This document shows, piece by piece, positions 52,453-61,533 of a DNA stretch of 63,491 nucleotides. The DNA is from CAZMXS01 sp964570325 (GTDB lineage Bacteria > Verrucomicrobiota > Kiritimatiellia > CAIQIC01 > CAZMXS01): NCBI GenBank assembly GCA_964570325.1, contig CAZMXS010000019.1:1-63491 (forward strand). The letters run 5' to 3'. Within the stretch, counting starts at the first letter, position 1. The number at the start of each line of letters is the position of its first letter. The notes below the pieces were generated by a model. The model searched no databases. It saw only the letters and a program-made list of their open reading frames with translations, and was not told the origin of the DNA. The position numbers and the translations under genes are program-made.

Positions 52453-53373
52453 TCAGAACAGTGACAATTGCGAATCCGGCGGCGGCGGGGTTGGTTTGGG
52501 CTTGCGCGGCGCTTTCCCGACAGGCGCCGATTCAGCTTTCAGCAGGGAATGAAACTCCATCCGCTCAAAGAATGGCGCCAGGCGCGCCGGGTCGGGAACA
52601 GCGGCAATCAGATCGTCAAGTCCGATGGGGCATGGCAAATCGGTGCGTAATTTCATCAAGGCCGTGTTCCGCTCCACCAGTTCGCGATTTTCACGAAGCA
52701 GGCGCCGGATACGGTCCGAGGGAATCTCCTCCAGCCGCTTCCAGATTTCATCAAGGGAGCCGAACCGGTTAAGCAAGTCGGCGGCGGTTTTCGGGCCGAT
52801 ACCCGGAATGCCGGGGATATTGTCAACCGTATCGCCGATCAATGCCTGCCAGGCGACAATCTGCGCTGGTTCGACTCCGGTTTTTGCGCGGACCTCGGCC
52901 GGCCCCATCCGCGCTTCCATTTTAGTTGGGGGAACAATACTGACCCGGTCATCAACCAATTGGAACAAATCCTTGTCGCTGGTGGCCAGCAGCGCGTCTG
53001 CGCCCCGAGTCACCGCCAACCGGGCATACGACGCCATCACATCGTCTGCTTCCTCGCCCTCAATCCGAAGATGCCGGATGCCGGCCAATCCCAGATATTC
53101 CTCGATTCCGGCGAACTGCCCGCGCAGGGCGTCCGGCATGGGATCGCGCTGAGCCTTGTAGGTGGGCAGTCGCTCGACCCGCGCGCGGGGTAACCCACCA
53201 TCAAACACCGCCAGCATACGGTCCGGCCGCCAGATATCCCGTAGTTGCTGGCACATCCGGATGAACCCGTAAACCGCGTTGGTCGGTCGACCGTCATGCG
53301 TGGACAGATTGGCAATCGCGTAGAAAGCGCGATAAGCAAATGCGGTACCGTCAATTATAAGTAATGTGGACAT
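52453..53373 (-). CDS. Stand-alone 5'-3' exonuclease (PolA N-domain/FEN-like)
   Basis: 306 residues from MSTLLIIDGTAFAYRAF. It has metal-binding acids Asp8, IEGEEADDVMAS and TSDKDLFQLV, then the helix-hairpin-helix GIPGIGPKTAADLL, as in the 5' nuclease domain of DNA polymerase I. No polymerase or 3' exonuclease domain follows in this gene. The last residues are a Pro/Lys-rich tail ending DSQLSLF, which matches the bacterial sliding-clamp-binding consensus QL(S/D)LF. It probably removes RNA primers or flaps at the replisome. The 22-codon upstream extension was rejected. Confidence 0.88.
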   Translation of the reverse strand: MSTLLIIDGTAFAYRAFYAIANLSTHDGRPTNAVYGFIRMCQQLRDIWRPDRMLAVFDGGLPRARVERLPTYKAQRDPMPDALRGQFAGIEEYLGLAGIRHLRIEGEEADDVMASYARLAVTRGADALLATSDKDLFQLVDDRVSIVPPTKMEARMGPAEVRAKTGVEPAQIVAWQALIGDTVDNIPGIPGIGPKTAADLLNRFGSLDEIWKRLEEIPSDRIRRLLRENRELVERNTALMKLRTDLPCPIGLDDLIAAVPDPARLAPFFERMEFHSLLKAESAPVGKAPRKPKPTPPPPDSQLSLF

Positions 53374-53547
53374 CGTATGGACATGAAAGCGGTATTGGAC
53401 TTGCCTTGGCCTTCTTGATCCCCCGGCAAATCCGACCAATCATTGCCGCCGGAAAAGCAATCCTGAAGAACAGCTAGCCTAAAAGAATAACAATGCCGGA
53501 ACGCCAGCACAGCGCGCGATACGGACCTAACGAACCGAACACGAACT

Positions 53548-56500
53548 TTAAGGTTGCTGGGTTTCGCCCGCCGTCACTCCACCACCCGGCAGCGCTGTTG
53601 CTTCCGCCTTATGAATGGGCTTGCCGGAAGGATCCACCAAGCGGGCCGTGACGAAAATCAACAGATTCATCTTCTGGCTGTGCTGTCCCTCGGTCCGGAA
53701 CAACCGGCCCAGCAATGGAATGTCGCCGAGGAACGGAATCTTGTCCTTGATCGTCACCATATCCTCGCGGATTAGGCCGCCCATCACCACCGTCTGACCG
53801 TCCCAGATCACGATGCTCGTGTTGACTTTACGGCTGGTGAAGACCGGCTGCGGGATGTTGAATTGGAATGTCCGCTCCTGGCGATTCAGCACCGTCCCGG
53901 TTTCCAGCGTAATCTCGGAGCCATATTGAATCCAGTCCACCAGTTCGGCCACTTCGGGAACCATGACCAAGTCAATCGTATAGCCATCCGGGCCGACGGT
54001 CGGGGTCACATTCAGGATTACGCCGACATCGCGTTTCTCGAACGAACCCGGGGTAACTGTAGGCGGCGTGACCAAGTCGCCCTGGCTTTGCACCGTTGGC
54101 TGCGTGACCTCGAACTCCGTCGGATAAATGATTTCCTTCACGACCTGAATCTGGGCGTTTTGGCCGCTACGGGTGGTAACGCGCGGGGCCGAAAGCAGAT
54201 CCGAGCCGCCATGCTGCGAAATCGCCTGCAGGACCATCGTAACCTCCGGACTGGTCAGGATCGAGGAAACGCTGAGGATGTTGCCCAGCAGGCTTTCCTG
54301 GTTGGCATCCCGCGTGACGGAAGACTTCGGATTATCAGCGCCGGTCGTCTTGTCCGCATTCCAGAAACGCAGCCCCTTGGTAAAGCCATAAGGATCAGCA
54401 TTAATTTGCATCCGTTCGCGAGATGCAATCGGCCCAGACCCGTTCTTCTGGGCAAACACAAAATTATCGGTCAGGAACCACTGGAATCCCAACTCCTCCA
54501 GATCCTGCTCGCCCACTTCGACAAAGCGGGCCTCGATTTCCACCTGGTTGGGAACCACGTTAAGCTGGGTCAGAATGCGTTCGAAAACATCCAGATTATC
54601 CGGAGTATTCGCGACAATAATCTGGCTGATACTGGGATTGTAGGTAATAGACGTGCCAGCCGGGAATTGAACGCCGGCCTTTTCAAAAAAGTCCTTCACC
54701 GGCGCGCGCGAAATCGTGGTGCGGGCACTGCTCATTTCGCCGCCGCCGAACTCCGAGGACGACGGCGCGGCCGACTCATCTTTGGAAACAATGACGTCAA
54801 GAATGGACGGCTGGACGGGATACATCCGAGTGACAATCCGACCGGAAGCCACGTCCGCCGGTGTAATAATCACTGCATTCTCCTCAATACGGAATTTCAA
54901 GCCAGCCACTTCCGTGATGTATTTGATGGCATCCAGCAGCGAGATGCGGCGGAGGTTGAGCGTAATGGTCTTCACGTCGCTGCCCGCCGCGGCTTCCGGC
55001 GCAGCCATCATCCCCATATCGCCTTCCAGCGGAGCAAACGGATCATCAGACAGCGCCGGTGCCGCTTGCTTTGGCGCCGCGGTACTTTCAGAAGCGCCTG
55101 GCCGGCTCAAATTAAGGATGATATTAACGCCGGTGCCTTCCGGATCGCCGGCTACACTGGCCTCAACCAGGAAATTGATCACGTCGGTGATGTTCGCCTG
55201 ACGGAATTCGATCGTGGGAATAATGATCTTCTGCATGCGCTCCTGCAACCGCGCATTGGCCGTCTTGGTTTCAATCGTCCCCTGTCCTTGCGGCGTGGTC
55301 GGCGCATCCACTTCAACCCGAATCGGCGGATTCCATGCATCGCGCACCTGGGCCATACGCGCCGCCACAGTTGCTTCACGTTCCTTGGTGTTGATTTTAT
55401 AGCGGATATCGTCAATCTTCTTCAGGTAGCGCATCGCCGTGACATTGTACTTGTCCTCGAGCAACACCTTGTCGAACATCAACTCTGCGCGATCATAGTC
55501 GCCAACATCAAAATACTGGCGGCCTTCCTTGATGAAATCCGCCACAGTTTTCTGACGCTCGATCGTCTCCGGACGCGACTTAACCGGTTTGGGCAGCGCA
55601 TCCAGCGCCTCCTGTTTTTCGATACGCTCCAGCAAACTCTTGGCCGCACTCAACTCCGGATTAAACTTGAGCGCCTCACTAGCCTTGTTACGAGCATCCA
55701 ACAAGGTTCCTTTTTTCCTCGAAGAATCCGCATAAATTGCCTGCGCATCGTTGTAAAGCGCTTCAGCCAACCCCTTGGCCGAACGATCACGCGCCTGCTC
55801 GGTCTGCTTGCGAACGGGCAAGGACTCCAAGGCCCCGCGAAACTTCTTCTGCGCCTCGGCATAATTGCCATTCTTCAGATCCCGCTCGGCCTGCTTAAGC
55901 AGTTCCAAGCCTTTCTGTTCTTCTGCCTGCCGGCGCACCTTTTCCTTTTCCGCCAGTTCGCGGGCGACTTCCGCCGATTGCGGGGGAGGCGGCGCCACGA
56001 TGCTTTCAGCCGCTACTGTGGCTTCTGCCGGCGCCATCTCGACCGGAAGACCTTCAGCCGCGGCCGCCGGCTCAACCACCTCGGCCGGGGCTGGTTCAGT
56101 CGCGGCCGGCGTCAACTCGCCCGCCGCAGGCTCCACTGACGGCGTCTCTTCTGGCAGCGCTTCATCCGTTGCCGCAGCCGTGCCTTCGGGCGAGAAAAGT
56201 CTTTCCACATCAACCGCCACCGGTTCAACCGGCGCGGCTTCAACTACCGGAGATTCGGCTACTGGCTCAGCCTCCAACGCCGGCGTTTCCAATTCCGGGG
56301 CAGGCTCCGTTCCAAGCGTCTCATCCGCAGGCTTGGTTTCCACAGCCAAAGGTTCAGCAACTGTCGGTTCCGCCGGCGCTTCCGTTACCTCTGCCGCACC
56401 CACCGTCACTTCGCCTTCAGGCGTGACCGCGGTCTCAGACACCACATCTACTTCCACCGTCGCCGATTGGCCCACCGCAGCTTCCGTGGACGGCTCCACA

Positions 56501-56748
56501 ACCGGCGCGCTGGTCGGTTCGACCGCAATTGCCGCCGGCTCAACGCCTGCGGCAGACAGCTCAGATGAGGGCGCGGTTTCGGACGGAGTCACCGGCTGAT
56601 CCGCGGCGACATTCGTGGATTCCGTGGGCACATTGATGTCCTTGAGGAGCGATTCCAAGTCAGCGCCCTGCTGCTGCGCCATTACGCCCGCCGTTTGCGC
56701 AAGCACCCAACACAGAACGCCCACGAATATCGTCTTGCCGACTCTCAT
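53548..56748 (-). CDS. Secretin of an Amuc_1098/PilQ-like outer-membrane complex
   Basis: 1066 residues. The signal peptide is cleaved near VMA-QQQ. Residues ~40-265 are a low-complexity Glu/Pro/Ala/Val region, and ~285-440 contain TPR-like repeats (AERDLKNGNYAEAQKKFRGAL, YFDVGDYDRAELMFDKVL). Secretin N-domains (~510-730; RQANITDVINFLVEAS) and the secretin barrel follow, ending VVMGGLIRED ... IPFLGDIPLLGRLFRTE. It should form the outer-membrane ring of a type IV pilus or type II-like apparatus. The start is supported by AAGGAGG 11 nt upstream. It is the last gene of the five-gene pilus-like operon, 85 nt after its neighbour. Confidence 0.9.
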   Translation of the reverse strand: MRVGKTIFVGVLCWVLAQTAGVMAQQQGADLESLLKDINVPTESTNVAADQPVTPSETAPSSELSAAGVEPAAIAVEPTSAPVVEPSTEAAVGQSATVEVDVVSETAVTPEGEVTVGAAEVTEAPAEPTVAEPLAVETKPADETLGTEPAPELETPALEAEPVAESPVVEAAPVEPVAVDVERLFSPEGTAAATDEALPEETPSVEPAAGELTPAATEPAPAEVVEPAAAAEGLPVEMAPAEATVAAESIVAPPPPQSAEVARELAEKEKVRRQAEEQKGLELLKQAERDLKNGNYAEAQKKFRGALESLPVRKQTEQARDRSAKGLAEALYNDAQAIYADSSRKKGTLLDARNKASEALKFNPELSAAKSLLERIEKQEALDALPKPVKSRPETIERQKTVADFIKEGRQYFDVGDYDRAELMFDKVLLEDKYNVTAMRYLKKIDDIRYKINTKEREATVAARMAQVRDAWNPPIRVEVDAPTTPQGQGTIETKTANARLQERMQKIIIPTIEFRQANITDVINFLVEASVAGDPEGTGVNIILNLSRPGASESTAAPKQAAPALSDDPFAPLEGDMGMMAAPEAAAGSDVKTITLNLRRISLLDAIKYITEVAGLKFRIEENAVIITPADVASGRIVTRMYPVQPSILDVIVSKDESAAPSSSEFGGGEMSSARTTISRAPVKDFFEKAGVQFPAGTSITYNPSISQIIVANTPDNLDVFERILTQLNVVPNQVEIEARFVEVGEQDLEELGFQWFLTDNFVFAQKNGSGPIASRERMQINADPYGFTKGLRFWNADKTTGADNPKSSVTRDANQESLLGNILSVSSILTSPEVTMVLQAISQHGGSDLLSAPRVTTRSGQNAQIQVVKEIIYPTEFEVTQPTVQSQGDLVTPPTVTPGSFEKRDVGVILNVTPTVGPDGYTIDLVMVPEVAELVDWIQYGSEITLETGTVLNRQERTFQFNIPQPVFTSRKVNTSIVIWDGQTVVMGGLIREDMVTIKDKIPFLGDIPLLGRLFRTEGQHSQKMNLLIFVTARLVDPSGKPIHKAEATALPGGGVTAGETQQP

Positions 56749-56833
56749 TGAGAAATCCTCCTTGGACTTCAATTTCATGTCATGCACAAATCTAAAACCC
56801 CCGCCATGCACACTGCCGGGCAACGACAAAAAA

Positions 56834-57955
56834 TCACTGTTCCGCGGCGTTACCCGTTTCAACGGGTGGCTGCGATTCAGTGGGTTCCGGAACCTCCGAC
56901 GGCGCCACAGGAGCCGCCGACGGTGCGGGCATGGACAGCCCCGCCCGGATCATTTCCTTCTCCGTCTCGGTCAATTGCGCAACCTTCGCATCCTGACCGT
57001 TTTTTTCATTGCGTATTAATACGCCGCCGCGCCCGATGTCAATGACTTTGTACGACACATTCTTGATTGGGAAAACGTCATTCACCTTGACCCGAATGCG
57101 GCTGCGATCAATCATGAAAATCAAATCCGCCACCATCTCAAATTGGGTGATGGCCCGCCCTTTCACCAGTGGAATTTCGTTGCCTTCCTGCTTGAGCACC
57201 AACACGGGACCCGTCGCATTTGTAGGATTGTAGCTAACCAAGGTGAACCCTTCCACGGTTTCACCCATGCGTTTGAAATACGTCCGTTCCAATGTGCGCA
57301 AGTTAAGCTGGAAAAGCTCATTGGTTCCGATCACCTGCACCCCCTGGAATCGCAGCTTGAACGGATTGGAGGCGATCCTGATCAGCCGCAGCTTGGCGAT
57401 CGGATCGGGGCTTTCCTTGGGATCTTTCGGGTTGGTTCGCGGCGTAGCCAGATATTCCTCCAACGCGGTGAACCCGTCTTTATCCTGGTCCTGCTGGGCA
57501 TCCTTTTCGTCAACCGGATTCAATCCATATATCTTTTCATACTCGTCCGGCAAACCGTCGCCATCCGTATCCAAAGTTTTAATATCCGGAATTACGGGTT
57601 GCACTTTGCCACAAAACGGACACTTGGCGGCGTCGAACACGATCGGCTTCCCACATTCTACGCAACTAACGCGCAGCTCGCTGATCATCAGACGCGTCAG
57701 CGTTTGTGTGCTTTGATATGGGCGCTTCAAATCCGCTTCGATGCGCGTGAACTGGCTTAAATCAAGCGGCCGGACATTCTTGGGCGTGACACTACGGCCC
57801 TCCCAGTCGGTTGCCGCCCATTCCCGTTGGAATACCACCAACCGCAAGACCAGATAAAAAGAGGATGCAGCCAGCGTCAGCAAGACTACAAACAGCACCA
57901 CCTTGTCATAGTAGAGGGCCAGCCAGCCTTTGGCGTGTCGAGGCGAGGATCTCAC
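56834..57955 (-). CDS. Amuc_1099-position membrane protein with zinc ribbon and TSP3 repeats
   Basis: 373 residues. It has one membrane helix (VVLFVVLLTLAASSFYLVLRL). A four-cysteine zinc ribbon (Cys98/101/112/115 in CVECGKP ... CPFCGK) is followed directly by calcium-binding thrombospondin type-3-like repeats (DTDGDGLPDEYEK, DQDKDGFTALEEYL). Beta-rich domains and a Pro/Glu-rich tail follow. The start is GTG overlapping the previous stop (GTGA). The position between the Amuc_1100-like and secretin genes suggests a PilP-like periplasmic connector; that role is inferred. Confidence 0.75.
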   Translation of the reverse strand: MRSSPRHAKGWLALYYDKVVLFVVLLTLAASSFYLVLRLVVFQREWAATDWEGRSVTPKNVRPLDLSQFTRIEADLKRPYQSTQTLTRLMISELRVSCVECGKPIVFDAAKCPFCGKVQPVIPDIKTLDTDGDGLPDEYEKIYGLNPVDEKDAQQDQDKDGFTALEEYLATPRTNPKDPKESPDPIAKLRLIRIASNPFKLRFQGVQVIGTNELFQLNLRTLERTYFKRMGETVEGFTLVSYNPTNATGPVLVLKQEGNEIPLVKGRAITQFEMVADLIFMIDRSRIRVKVNDVFPIKNVSYKVIDIGRGGVLIRNEKNGQDAKVAQLTETEKEMIRAGLSMPAPSAAPVAPSEVPEPTESQPPVETGNAAEQ

Positions 57956-58977
57956 AGTTTCGCCTCCTCTTTTTGCGCCGCGCGCGTGAATCGGTACACA
58001 TCCACGCCAAGAACCACCTGCATTCGCTCGCGCCCCGCCACCACTCGCTCCTCGCGCGGCGGATAATTCGTCTCGCTGACGATCACCGGCGCCGGCGGCG
58101 GCAGCCCAAGCGCGTTTGGCTGCGCTGCCGCAGCCGCCTGCGCCGCAGCCGTGGCGGCGGCATTCTTGGCCAGCACCCCACGATTCAAATCCTTGTTCTC
58201 ACTCGTCATCTGAATATCCGTCACCACGACAAACATCGGCAGGCGCGCAAGAATATTGAGTAATTCCCAAACCGACGAATCAGTGGCCGTGAAACTCAAC
58301 ACATAATGCTCGCGCGTATACAAGGCATTCGGATCCTGCGTCTGCACGGCTGGAATCACCACCCCCTCCGGACTCTCCTCACCGCCCTCCCGCCGCCGGC
58401 CGCCGCGCCGCCCCTCCGCGCTGGACGCGGCTTCCACCAGCGCCGCCTGTTCAAAAATCGTTCGCTGAATCGAACTGATTTCGGATACTTTAGCCCGATA
58501 CAAGGCCATGCAAAGCTCCTCAACCTCCTTGGTCTGGATCACCAGCCGCGGGATATCAACGGCCGCCGGCAGTTCCCCCACATAACGATCGAAACCGAAG
58601 GCAAACCGCTCCGGCAATTTCACATTCAACTCCGCCGCTTTGCCGGCCAACTGGTTGCGCGCCCGGCCCAACACCCCGGGAAACTCCGCCGGCTCCATCC
58701 GGCGCGGCTCCATCTGGCCTTGGCGCAGATTGCTGTACAAGGCCATGAAGTGCTCTCGCAACCCGCCCAGATTCTGCTGCAGCCGCTTGACATTTTCCTC
58801 CGAGGGATATGGATCGCGATAATTCAAAACGGACAATTGGTTCATTGCATTGCCGAGGCTTTCGTCCACGCGCGTGTAGTCCGACTGAAAGCGCAGCAAC
58901 AAATACAGGGCCAGCGCCGCCAGAATCAGGCAAATGCCCCCGCCCACAATCAACAGCATATATTTTCTGAAATTCAT
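57952..58977 (-). CDS. Amuc_1100-like pilus-associated membrane protein (PilO-like)
   Basis: 341 residues. It has one N-terminal membrane helix (YMLLIVGGGICLILAALALY), a coiled coil, then two ferredoxin-like halves as in PilO. An Ala/Pro-rich insertion (NAAATAAAQAAAAAQPNALG) is followed by YPPREERVVAGRERMQVVLGVDVYRF, which mirrors the end of Akkermansia Amuc_1100 (a region ending in a V-x-Q-V-x-L-N/D-V pattern). The gene order is also that of the Amuc locus. It overlaps pilM by ATGA and the next gene by GTGA. Homology is inferred by eye and should be treated as family-level. Confidence 0.75.
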   Translation of the reverse strand: MNFRKYMLLIVGGGICLILAALALYLLLRFQSDYTRVDESLGNAMNQLSVLNYRDPYPSEENVKRLQQNLGGLREHFMALYSNLRQGQMEPRRMEPAEFPGVLGRARNQLAGKAAELNVKLPERFAFGFDRYVGELPAAVDIPRLVIQTKEVEELCMALYRAKVSEISSIQRTIFEQAALVEAASSAEGRRGGRRREGGEESPEGVVIPAVQTQDPNALYTREHYVLSFTATDSSVWELLNILARLPMFVVVTDIQMTSENKDLNRGVLAKNAAATAAAQAAAAAQPNALGLPPPAPVIVSETNYPPREERVVAGRERMQVVLGVDVYRFTRAAQKEEAKL

Positions 58978-60707
58978 GGCTCAAATGGCGTGTTCAACAC
59001 GGCGACAATCTTGAAGCGCACCACGTAATCATCCGGACCGGGCACTGACTGCGATTTGACATCCGTATTGGTAGTGAATAATGGCTGCGCCCGAAGACTG
59101 TCTCGGAATGAACGGATGACCTTGTCCCCCTCGCTGAAGTCGCGCAACTGGATCTTGTCCAGATAGCCCACCCCCTCGATCTCCACGGCTCGGATGGGAT
59201 TGGTGGACCCGGCCGCGAACATGGCCGCTGGCGCCGCTGCGGCGCGCTCGGTAACCGGTTTGGCCGCCGCGCCGGTCTCCAAGGACGTCACCGGCCGTCC
59301 CGAGTTGAGCCCCATCCCATCCGGCAGACAGGAGCGCACCTGGTCCAACACCCGCAGCCAGAAACTACGGCGCTCCACCAGCCCGGCCAATCGGCTGACG
59401 TCGGTGGCGATGGCGTCCATCTGCTGCTCGGTATCGCGCAAGCCAGCCTCAACCCCCTGCAATTGACGCACCGTGTTCTCGACCCGGGCCAGCCGCCCCC
59501 CGGCCAGTTTGCCCATCCGATAATAATAGGCGCACCACGCCGCCAAAATCAGCACCAGGCAGGCCGCCGCCAGCACCAGCACCGGATGCTTGCGCCGAAA
59601 GACTTTGGCCTGCACCACGTTGGGCGGCATCAGGTCAATTTCGATCGGACAACTGAGCACGCGGCGCAACGCCAAACCAACCGCCTGGCCCATCACATGC
59701 GCATGTCGGCCGATCTTCTCGGTATCAATGCTGTCGCTGACCGCCACGTTCTGGAAGGGATTGAGATAATCCACCTCCATCTTCAGCTTTTCCTTGAGGA
59801 AGGTATCCGTGTACGGAATCACGGACGTGCCACCCGTAAGCAGGATCAGGCTCGGTTGTTGCCCTGCTTGCTGACCGCGATAAAAATTGATCGAACGGTT
59901 AATCTCGGCGTGCATCCGCGTCATGACGCTGCGCACGCTCTTGGACACGCGATCCTGCACTTCGCTCTTCGGCCCCTCGTAGGCGCCACCGAAGGCGACG
60001 AAAGCGTGCGCCATCTTCATCTGCTCGGCATCGGCGAACGAAAGCTGAAACTCCTGCGCGATCTGTTGGGTAATGGCGTTGCCGGCGACCGGGATGCTGC
60101 GGCTGAACACGCGGCTTTGCTCAATGAAGATCAGGTCGGTCGAGCGCGCCCCCATATCAATGACTAACGCGCAACCCGGCAACTGGGGATAATTGTAACG
60201 CACTGCGTTGTAGAGCGCCATCGGCGCGACATCCACCAGGTCCGGCTCCAAGCCGGCCGCCTCGACGGCGGCTGTGATCTGCTGGATGATATCAGCCTTG
60301 ATCGCCGCCAGCATCACGTCCATTTCACCGCTGGTCGAACCGATCAACTGGTAGTCATAGACCACCTCGTTCAGCGGAAACGGAACATTCTGCTGGGCCT
60401 CGTATTGGATAATCTGCTCGACTTTGTCCCGGTCCACCGGCGGCAGCTTGACAAAACGGGAGAAGACCGACTGGCCGGAAACCGAGAGCAATACCTTGCC
60501 GGGGCGGATGCCGCCGTCGCGCATCAGTTCGCGGATGGTCGTGGTGATGTAGCTCGATTTGTCCGATTCGCTCTGCGGATCGAGACCAAGTGAACCCACG
60601 GCATAACTGACCAGTTCGACACCACCCGAACGCAACGGGATGAACTCCGCCAGTTTCAGCCCGCTGGCGCCAATATCAAGGGAGAGGATGCGATCGGATT
60701 TGAACAT
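58974..60707 (-). CDS. pilM: PilM-PilN-like fusion ATPase/membrane protein (Amuc_1101-like)
   Basis: 577 residues. Residues 1-350 form an actin-like PilM domain (ILSLDIGASGLKLAEF, YEAQQNVPFPLNEVVYDYQ, LVIDMGARSTDLIF, LLTGGTSVIP). From ~360 (IEIDLMPP, the PilN-type start) a membrane helix (~378-395), coiled coil and periplasmic PilN-like domain follow. Cytoplasmic PilM and inner-membrane PilN are separate genes in Proteobacteria and fused here. It organises the inner-membrane platform of the pilus machine. It lies 15 nt after the first operon gene and is coupled to the Amuc_1100-like gene. Confidence 0.9.
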   Translation of the reverse strand: MFKSDRILSLDIGASGLKLAEFIPLRSGGVELVSYAVGSLGLDPQSESDKSSYITTTIRELMRDGGIRPGKVLLSVSGQSVFSRFVKLPPVDRDKVEQIIQYEAQQNVPFPLNEVVYDYQLIGSTSGEMDVMLAAIKADIIQQITAAVEAAGLEPDLVDVAPMALYNAVRYNYPQLPGCALVIDMGARSTDLIFIEQSRVFSRSIPVAGNAITQQIAQEFQLSFADAEQMKMAHAFVAFGGAYEGPKSEVQDRVSKSVRSVMTRMHAEINRSINFYRGQQAGQQPSLILLTGGTSVIPYTDTFLKEKLKMEVDYLNPFQNVAVSDSIDTEKIGRHAHVMGQAVGLALRRVLSCPIEIDLMPPNVVQAKVFRRKHPVLVLAAACLVLILAAWCAYYYRMGKLAGGRLARVENTVRQLQGVEAGLRDTEQQMDAIATDVSRLAGLVERRSFWLRVLDQVRSCLPDGMGLNSGRPVTSLETGAAAKPVTERAAAAPAAMFAAGSTNPIRAVEIEGVGYLDKIQLRDFSEGDKVIRSFRDSLRAQPLFTTNTDVKSQSVPGPDDYVVRFKIVAVLNTPFEP

Positions 60708-60722
60708 GGGGGGCTCGCGCCG

Positions 60723-61325
60723 TCAGCGGGCGCCACTCCGGGATTTAATGGCCTCGTAGTTGTCAAACGCAATCATCGCAAATGGCGTTTCCAAACGGTT
60801 AAGCACATACCCATCCACCGGCGGGAACTGCTCCCACCAGCGCTGGCTCGTGATCGGCAACCCGCTGATCGCTTCCAGTTTGCCGCGCACATTGATCAAG
60901 ACCGCCACGGCCTCAACCTCACCATAGCGCAAGACCGTGCTCGGGTGCAGATACATGTCGCTAAAGTGCTGGCCCTTGGCAACGTTGAGATATGTCACCT
61001 GTCCGCGAAAACAAGTTTTTTTGTTGCCGGCCTCGCGTGACTTGACCAGCACATAATAAGTAAAGTCCATCTCGTCAATCCACGGGACGGAGGTATTGTA
61101 TGTCACAGATATCTGGTACCAGTCTTTTTTCTGAGCCACCGTCTGGTTGCTGACCAACTGGTATTCGGGTGTCTTGACTTTCTGTCCATAGATTTTGCGA
61201 ATTTCAACGATCTTGCCGGCATCCCCGCCAACCGGAACCGGAGTTTGGGCCCAAGCCGAATTGAGCGCGCAAAAAGCGATGAGGGCCATCAAAAAGACAA
61301 AGCAAAAACTGTGCGCTTTTTTCAT
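60723..61325 (-). CDS. Secreted Amuc_1102-like protein
   Basis: 200 residues with a signal peptide (cleavage near AWA-QTP). A single beta-rich domain follows, with YQLVSNQTVAQKKDWYQI and DEMDFTYYVLVKSREAG. The size, export signal and first position in the operon match Amuc_1102 of Akkermansia. The start at ATG 61325 has a GAGAGG site. The function is unknown; an extracellular or periplasmic structural role in the pilus complex is inferred. Confidence 0.72.
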   Translation of the reverse strand: MKKAHSFCFVFLMALIAFCALNSAWAQTPVPVGGDAGKIVEIRKIYGQKVKTPEYQLVSNQTVAQKKDWYQISVTYNTSVPWIDEMDFTYYVLVKSREAGNKKTCFRGQVTYLNVAKGQHFSDMYLHPSTVLRYGEVEAVAVLINVRGKLEAISGLPITSQRWWEQFPPVDGYVLNRLETPFAMIAFDNYEAIKSRSGAR

Positions 61326-61390
61326 CAGCACCTCTCCGGAATAAGATTGCCGTACCCGCAACGTGCCGCACCGCTCATGAATTGTGTCGC

Positions 61391-61420
61391 AGTATAGGAA
61401 TTCACATCCGTGATAGTCAA
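61391..61420 (-). promoter_or_regulatory. Promoter of the pilus-like operon with A-tract upstream element
   Basis: On the minus strand TTGACT is followed after 18 nt by TATACT. Two A8 tracts lie just upstream (61431-61438 and 61445-61452), positioned like an UP element or bent DNA. The predicted start is ~60 nt before the first gene. Confidence 0.65.
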
Positions 61421-61468
61421 CCCGGTTGTGTTTTTTTTATAGCGTTTTTTTTCACCCCACACCAACGA

Positions 61469-61498
61469 TTGCCAATCACCCTGCGGACCCGCTAATCT
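61469..61498 (+). promoter_or_regulatory. Possible promoter of pyrF
   Basis: TTGCCA and TAATCT separated by 18 nt, ending 35 nt before the pyrF ATG. The same T8 tracts lie upstream. It is a moderate match only. Confidence 0.4.
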
Positions 61499-61533
61499 GG
61501 ATTAACGAAATCGCTTGAAAGGAATCTATCCCA

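Noticed and set aside
53863..56139. 758-codon open frame on the plus strand opposite the secretin gene
   Set aside because: It mirrors the secretin coding strand in high-GC sequence and has no recognisable domain; the opposite frame has signal peptide, secretin motifs and ribosome binding site.
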